From Dentipellis sp. KUC8613 (taxonomy: Eukaryota > Basidiomycota > Agaricomycetes > Russulales > Hericiaceae): 64,000 nucleotides of DNA. Below, one piece after another: positions 59,708-64,000 of the stretch. Made by a program: the position numbers and the translations under genes. Position 1 is the first letter of the stretch. Every line of letters begins with the position of its first letter. Below the pieces are notes generated by a model. That model searched no databases and was not told the origin of the DNA. It saw only the letters and a list, made by a program, of their open reading frames with translations. Location of the stretch: contig NSJX01000045.1 of the NCBI GenBank assembly GCA_002286715.1, positions 124,001-188,000 on the forward strand. Reading direction: 5' to 3'.

Positions 59708-62700
59708 ACGCGCGAGGAAGAATGTTTGTCGTGCGCGGAAAAGTGGTTTGTCGCGTGCGCGGAGATCTCCGTCGCGCGCGGAATGAATTTTGCAACGTTT
59801 CGACCGCCATACTGTGCCGTCGCAGCGCACGCGCATCGTCTTGGTATCAACAGGTCTATGCTGCTCTGTGGCATAAATTATCCTGGCAAATCTTCGCTTT
59901 GCTGTGCGACCTGAAGAGCCTTCTCATCGAAGTACAAGTATGTAAGCCCTTGACATTTGACGGGCACGTGGCTGAGCCGTTGGTTCTCTCCATTTTGTAG
60001 CTCACTGTCGACGACGTCGATATCACGTTGGGAAGGGAAACTGCACGAGGTATGACCGATATTTTTCTTAAGTGTCCCGCTTTCTGAGACACGTTGGTAG
60101 TGTGTGTGGCGGTCACGTCCGTCGTGCTCTCGCCCGTTGTCGGTGGTAATGTTATGTCTCAAATACCCCAGGAACCCGTTATTCCATGTGATTCTGAAGA
60201 TACTGCGGTCTGACATGGGGTATGCCTTTCTCTGCACTGGCACACGCAGAGATATACTCATGTCATGCCATAGGTACAGCGTAGAATGTGGTGCCTGACT
60301 ATGGCAGCGCGTTGGTGACCAAAGCCAGACCATCGCATATTGTTTCCGAAACCCTTGCCCTCTTTTCTGGTTCCTCGGATTGCGAACGGTACCATATTCC
60401 CGAACCGTCGTAGCGAGATATGGCATACTATTTATGATCTCACGGCTTTCTTTTGTACGCTTCCAGCTCGATTACTTTTGAATTATGTAGCTATTCTGCG
60501 TTTCTATGCTCTCTATGTTTTCTGTGTCACATACAGAAGTCACTGGCCGCCAGCAAGATACTTACTGAGTAGACGCAGCTAGAGGGAGTAGACACGCTAG
60601 GGAGCCTAGCTGCGCCAGAGAGCCAAAGAGCCGAGTTTGACTCTTTCGCGGCACAGAATTTATTGACACCACAGAGATACATATATGGTACATGTGATCT
60701 ACTAATTCATCTATGTATACAACCGCATTCAAGTCAATCTTATGAATCTGGCATCAATTCTGGGGGTCCCGGAGGGGAAGAACACATGCGGTTGGATGCA
60801 CGAGCACAAGTGAGAGGGGCGGTGCGTACATGCGATGGCATGCAAGCGAGAGAGGGAGATGGTGTACATGGGGGGTGTGCGGGCGCGAGAGGGGCGCGAG
60901 AAGCCAGGATGCCATCGTGCGCAGGTCCGAGAGGCGTGCGATGCACAAGAGGGTGACTAACTGTCACGATGGGGCGAGAGCGTGAACGTGCGCGAAGGGG
61001 GTAGGAAGGAAAGCGGACTAAAAGGTCCAAGTCAAAATGAGAGCGCGTCAGTGGAAAGGGTAATAGTTCTCACCTGACTGTTCCCCGGGCTGCTGCCCCT
61101 GCCATTACACTTCTGCGATCCTACCCTTCGCATCCGCGTGCTCCTCGACACGTTGAGTGGGCGCGCTGGGTTGTGTATGTGTGGGCTGTGCGCGCGAAGA
61201 GGCACACGACTGCGTTGGGTGTCGGAGCAGGCGCAGTGTCGGACATCAAGACATGAATGTCGGGTTAGCGGCGGCGACAGCAGGGTGCACAATAAGGCAA
61301 TAGAGCGCGCACCTTACCGAGAAGCTGAGTAGAAGGCCATGGGGAGAGGATGGGCGTAAGTACTGTTTTGAGCACACGCCAGATCCATGAAGGGAAAAGT
61401 TATGTAAGCGGGCGCTTATCGATTTACGGTAATCTGCTTTTTCTTCTTTCACTCCTTCAAGTTCCTCTTGCTCACCTTCTTCAGCATGGCCTTCGCACGG
61501 CTCTCCTCGACGCGCAACCACTCCGCGCTCGCACTTTTTATACTGATGCGCACTGTGATTCTTCAGCTTCAGTGAATGTACTCAGCGGCAGATGTAGCGG
61601 GCGCGGGGCATGCGCATGGGACGCGCCGGGAAGGTGCTTTTTCACGCATACTCATGGTGGTCCCCCGCGCGGAGAGAGTAGGGGGAGAGAGGAGGCGAAG
61701 TGAGTGCTTTCCCTTAGCAATCTATGCGCTCGAGGCAGCGTGCTCCGTCGCCGCAATCGGGCACCTCGAGCGTCAAGGCCGCAACTAGCAGATCCGACGC
61801 ATTCGTCAAGCACTCCGGCGCAAGCATCTTCCTCGACACCGTAGTATGTCTTTCCCTCCCTCCTCACACCATCCCGCACAATACAACCAGTCCACACTCC
61901 CATGAATCATAAGGTAAACTCAATCTCGCGCAAATCAGCAACACACTGGACCTTGCGGGCACCTTCGACTACCGTGCCGTCATTCTCCCGGCGCTCGACC
62001 GCGTCTTAGAGATGACGCGACCCTCATCCCCTCAGCCATACATCTCCCTGCACGTTACGCTGCTCACCACAACCACGACCGTACCAAACCCGAGGGCGCG
62101 GAGGGCGCGAAGGCGGTCACAGCCGTGCTTGTGTCTGCAGGAGGAACTTGTGAACTCGAATCTCCGTGCCGGATCAGACAGAAACTTGGTGACTTCGGTC
62201 TGGGAAATAAGTCAAGCCAAACCATGCGAGCAGCATTCGTGCGCCGTGAGGTTGGCAGTTGCGGTGGTCATGCTGAACTTGCGATTTCGCGGTTTCTTTC
62301 CGTTTACTTACGACATGGTACCCGATGCGGCAAAAATACTGTACCTTTTGTTAAGACAATGGGTAGAACGGACGTGTATCCTTGCATCGTGTCGACTTTG
62401 ATGGAGAAACCTATGACGCGCTTCAATACCAAACTCGTTGAGCAACATCGCGCCCCCACAATGGATGCGGTACGTGCAGAGTATAGCATTTGTGCCGGGG
62501 CCTGGCACATGCTTTTTCCACTCCACTGCTTTTCCTAATGGTGAACACGGACGTCCGTGCACATACGTACAGGCCTATACCGTATTGAAGCCTCCCCGGG
62601 CCGAGCGGCGGTCATGGTTGTACAGCGTCCATGCAATGTTTCATCGCCCCATGGCTTCACCTGGCTGATTTTCTAATTATATACGGGGTATTCGTGACGT

Positions 62701-62714
62701 GGAGCGCCCGTGCG
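59708..62714. other. Spacer, no supported gene
   Basis: Includes a G/A-rich low-complexity stretch (60780-61010). At about 61925-62100 one frame reads NLAQISNTLDLAGTFDYRAV and PALDRVLEMTRPSSP, which looks coding, but I could not join it to other exons; it may be a gene fragment. Confidence 0.4.
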
Positions 62715-64000
62715 TCATGCGGGCGCGGGCGCAGCGGCCACGAATGTGCCCACCGAATATCCAACCTGCGTCAAAACAACACGGTTGTCTCTGAATCTCA
62801 CAAAAGAAGAAAATATAGAGAACAGTGCATACCTTCATCAGTGTCTCGATCGGCACCTCCGAATTCTTCACCAGATCCTCGTCGAACCTAGTATACCCCA
62901 GTGTCAGTACCCCAGTGCCCAGCACCACATCGAGGCAAAGCTAAAGCCAATCACGCACCGTATCGCGCCCCGCGGGAACAAACACACAACCGTACTCCCC
63001 CCATACGAAAAGTACCCGAGCTCCTCGCCCCTCCGCACCGTCTTCCCCTCCGCCCTTGCGCCCGTCCACTCGATCCCGCCCACAAGCAGCGCGCCAATCG
63101 CGACGAACGCGACCGGCACCGTCTCGCCGGTGTCCGGATTCATGTGCGTCATGTAGAGCGCGCTGCGCTTGTTCGCGGTGAGCACGTCGAAGCCGGGCTC
63201 GTTCACCGCCTGCGGGTTCACGGTGTAGTACTGCCCGGCGATGTCCGTGCGCGCGCCGAGCGTGCCGTCGATCGGGCTGTGGAAGCGGTGATAGTCGGCG
63301 GGCGCTAGGCTGTCAGGAAGGGGGGCAGGAATCAGGTGATTGGGCTTGCGAGGAACGTGGCGGAGACGCGTACCGGAAGGACGCGAGGCTCGCGTCTTCG
63401 AATTGCTTCGCGATGTCAGAGTCGGGCGCCACGCCGAGGAGGGTGGGGATGGTAAATTCGTCGCCCTTTACCCTGCGCGCGGGAAATTCAATGTTTTATA
63501 GGTGGTGTCGCGACGTTCGGCGGGACGCACCAGAATTTCTTCGCGAGTGCGACGGTCGGGTACACCGTCAGACGGCAATCCGCCGCGCTGCAGATGCCTG
63601 CGGGGTCGTCCACGTTCTGGATCGGGCGTGCTTCGGGCTTGACTTTCCTGCGCAGCGGACATCGAGCCCCAGTCAGTTCACAGGTCCCAGGTGTGAGTGA
63701 TAGTAACGGATGGATTCGATAGCACGTACCGATAGAAGAACTCATTAAACGATTTATATTTATTTATGTCGGGCTCGACGAGGTCGTCGGTCTCGATGCT
63801 GTAGGTGTAAATAAACGAAGGGATACTCTTTACTGATTCGGGGCTGTCGTAGATCTTGCCTTGCTGAGGCGCCAAGATCCATACGATGTAAATCAGGAAA
63901 TTCTTTCAAAACCTAATGTAAATGCACTTACGCGGACGGAAAGATCCTTCATGATATTCTCGACGGTCTGGTTATGCAAGATCTTGATCTGCGTGCCGCC
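62715..64000 (-). CDS. Phosphatidylserine decarboxylase-like, copy 2, 5' end beyond window
   Basis: Same enzyme family as copy 1, running off the right edge. Visible, reading toward the stop: KIYDSPESVKSIPSFIYTYS, KYKSFNEFFYR, CSAADCRLTVYPTVALAKKF, GDEFTIPTLLGVAPDS, APADYHRFHSPIDGTLGA, VNEPGFDVLTANKRSALYMT, LGYFSYGGSTVVCLFPRGAI (cleavage site at GST), FDEDLVKNSEVPIETLMK and the last exon VGYSVGTFVAAAPAPA, stop at 62715-62717. All visible splice sites are good and no frame break is seen. The region matching the frameshift in copy 1 lies outside the window, so intactness is not proven. Substitutions against copy 1 are few and mostly mild. Confidence 0.88.

Noticed and set aside
1..64000. CRISPR arrays, operons, bacterial signals
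   Set aside because: None seen; introns and gene families are fungal.

Overview
The window looks like nuclear DNA of an agaricomycete fungus, probably a polypore-type basidiomycete. Genes are split by many short (about 45-90 base) GT-AG introns, coding regions are GC-rich, and the protein families seen (DUF6589, RecQ-like helicases with long Ser/Pro tails, short-activation-loop kinase-like proteins, FSH hydrolases, tandem multi-pass membrane proteins) are typical of Agaricomycetes. All exon structures were read by eye from splice signals and protein continuity.

Left part (1-8.5 kb): a DUF6589 protein gene runs off the left edge on the minus strand and is head-to-head with a complete RecQ-like helicase gene, about 300 bases apart. 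A perfect 14-base inverted repeat follows the helicase. Next come a four-pass membrane protein and, to 16.9 kb, ordinary genes: an unknown protein, an FSH-type serine hydrolase with a 17-base microexon at its nucleophile elbow, a tRNA-Ala(CGC) with an 11-base intron, and inositol-3-phosphate synthase (INO1).

Middle (18-33 kb): four paralogous seven-pass membrane protein genes, all on the minus strand, share a TATA box and an upstream sequence element at similar distances. After them come a small secreted double-psi beta-barrel protein and an F-box protein.

Accessory part (34-44.3 kb): a kinase-like gene and a divergently transcribed small gene (one membrane segment followed by helices) form a pair that is present twice in tandem. 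Two further copies of the small gene stand alone at 34-35 kb and 51.6-52.3 kb.

Right part (45-64 kb): a segmental duplication carries CCT8 (chaperonin theta subunit) and a phosphatidylserine decarboxylase (PSD), in the order CCT8, PSD, CCT8', PSD'. Copies are decaying: CCT8' has lost its start codon and first splice donor, CCT8 has a GC donor in one intron, and the first PSD has a one-base frameshift. A decayed LINE retrotransposon and a 500-base element bounded by 39-base inverted repeats lie in the spacers. Long stretches between genes hold nothing I can name.
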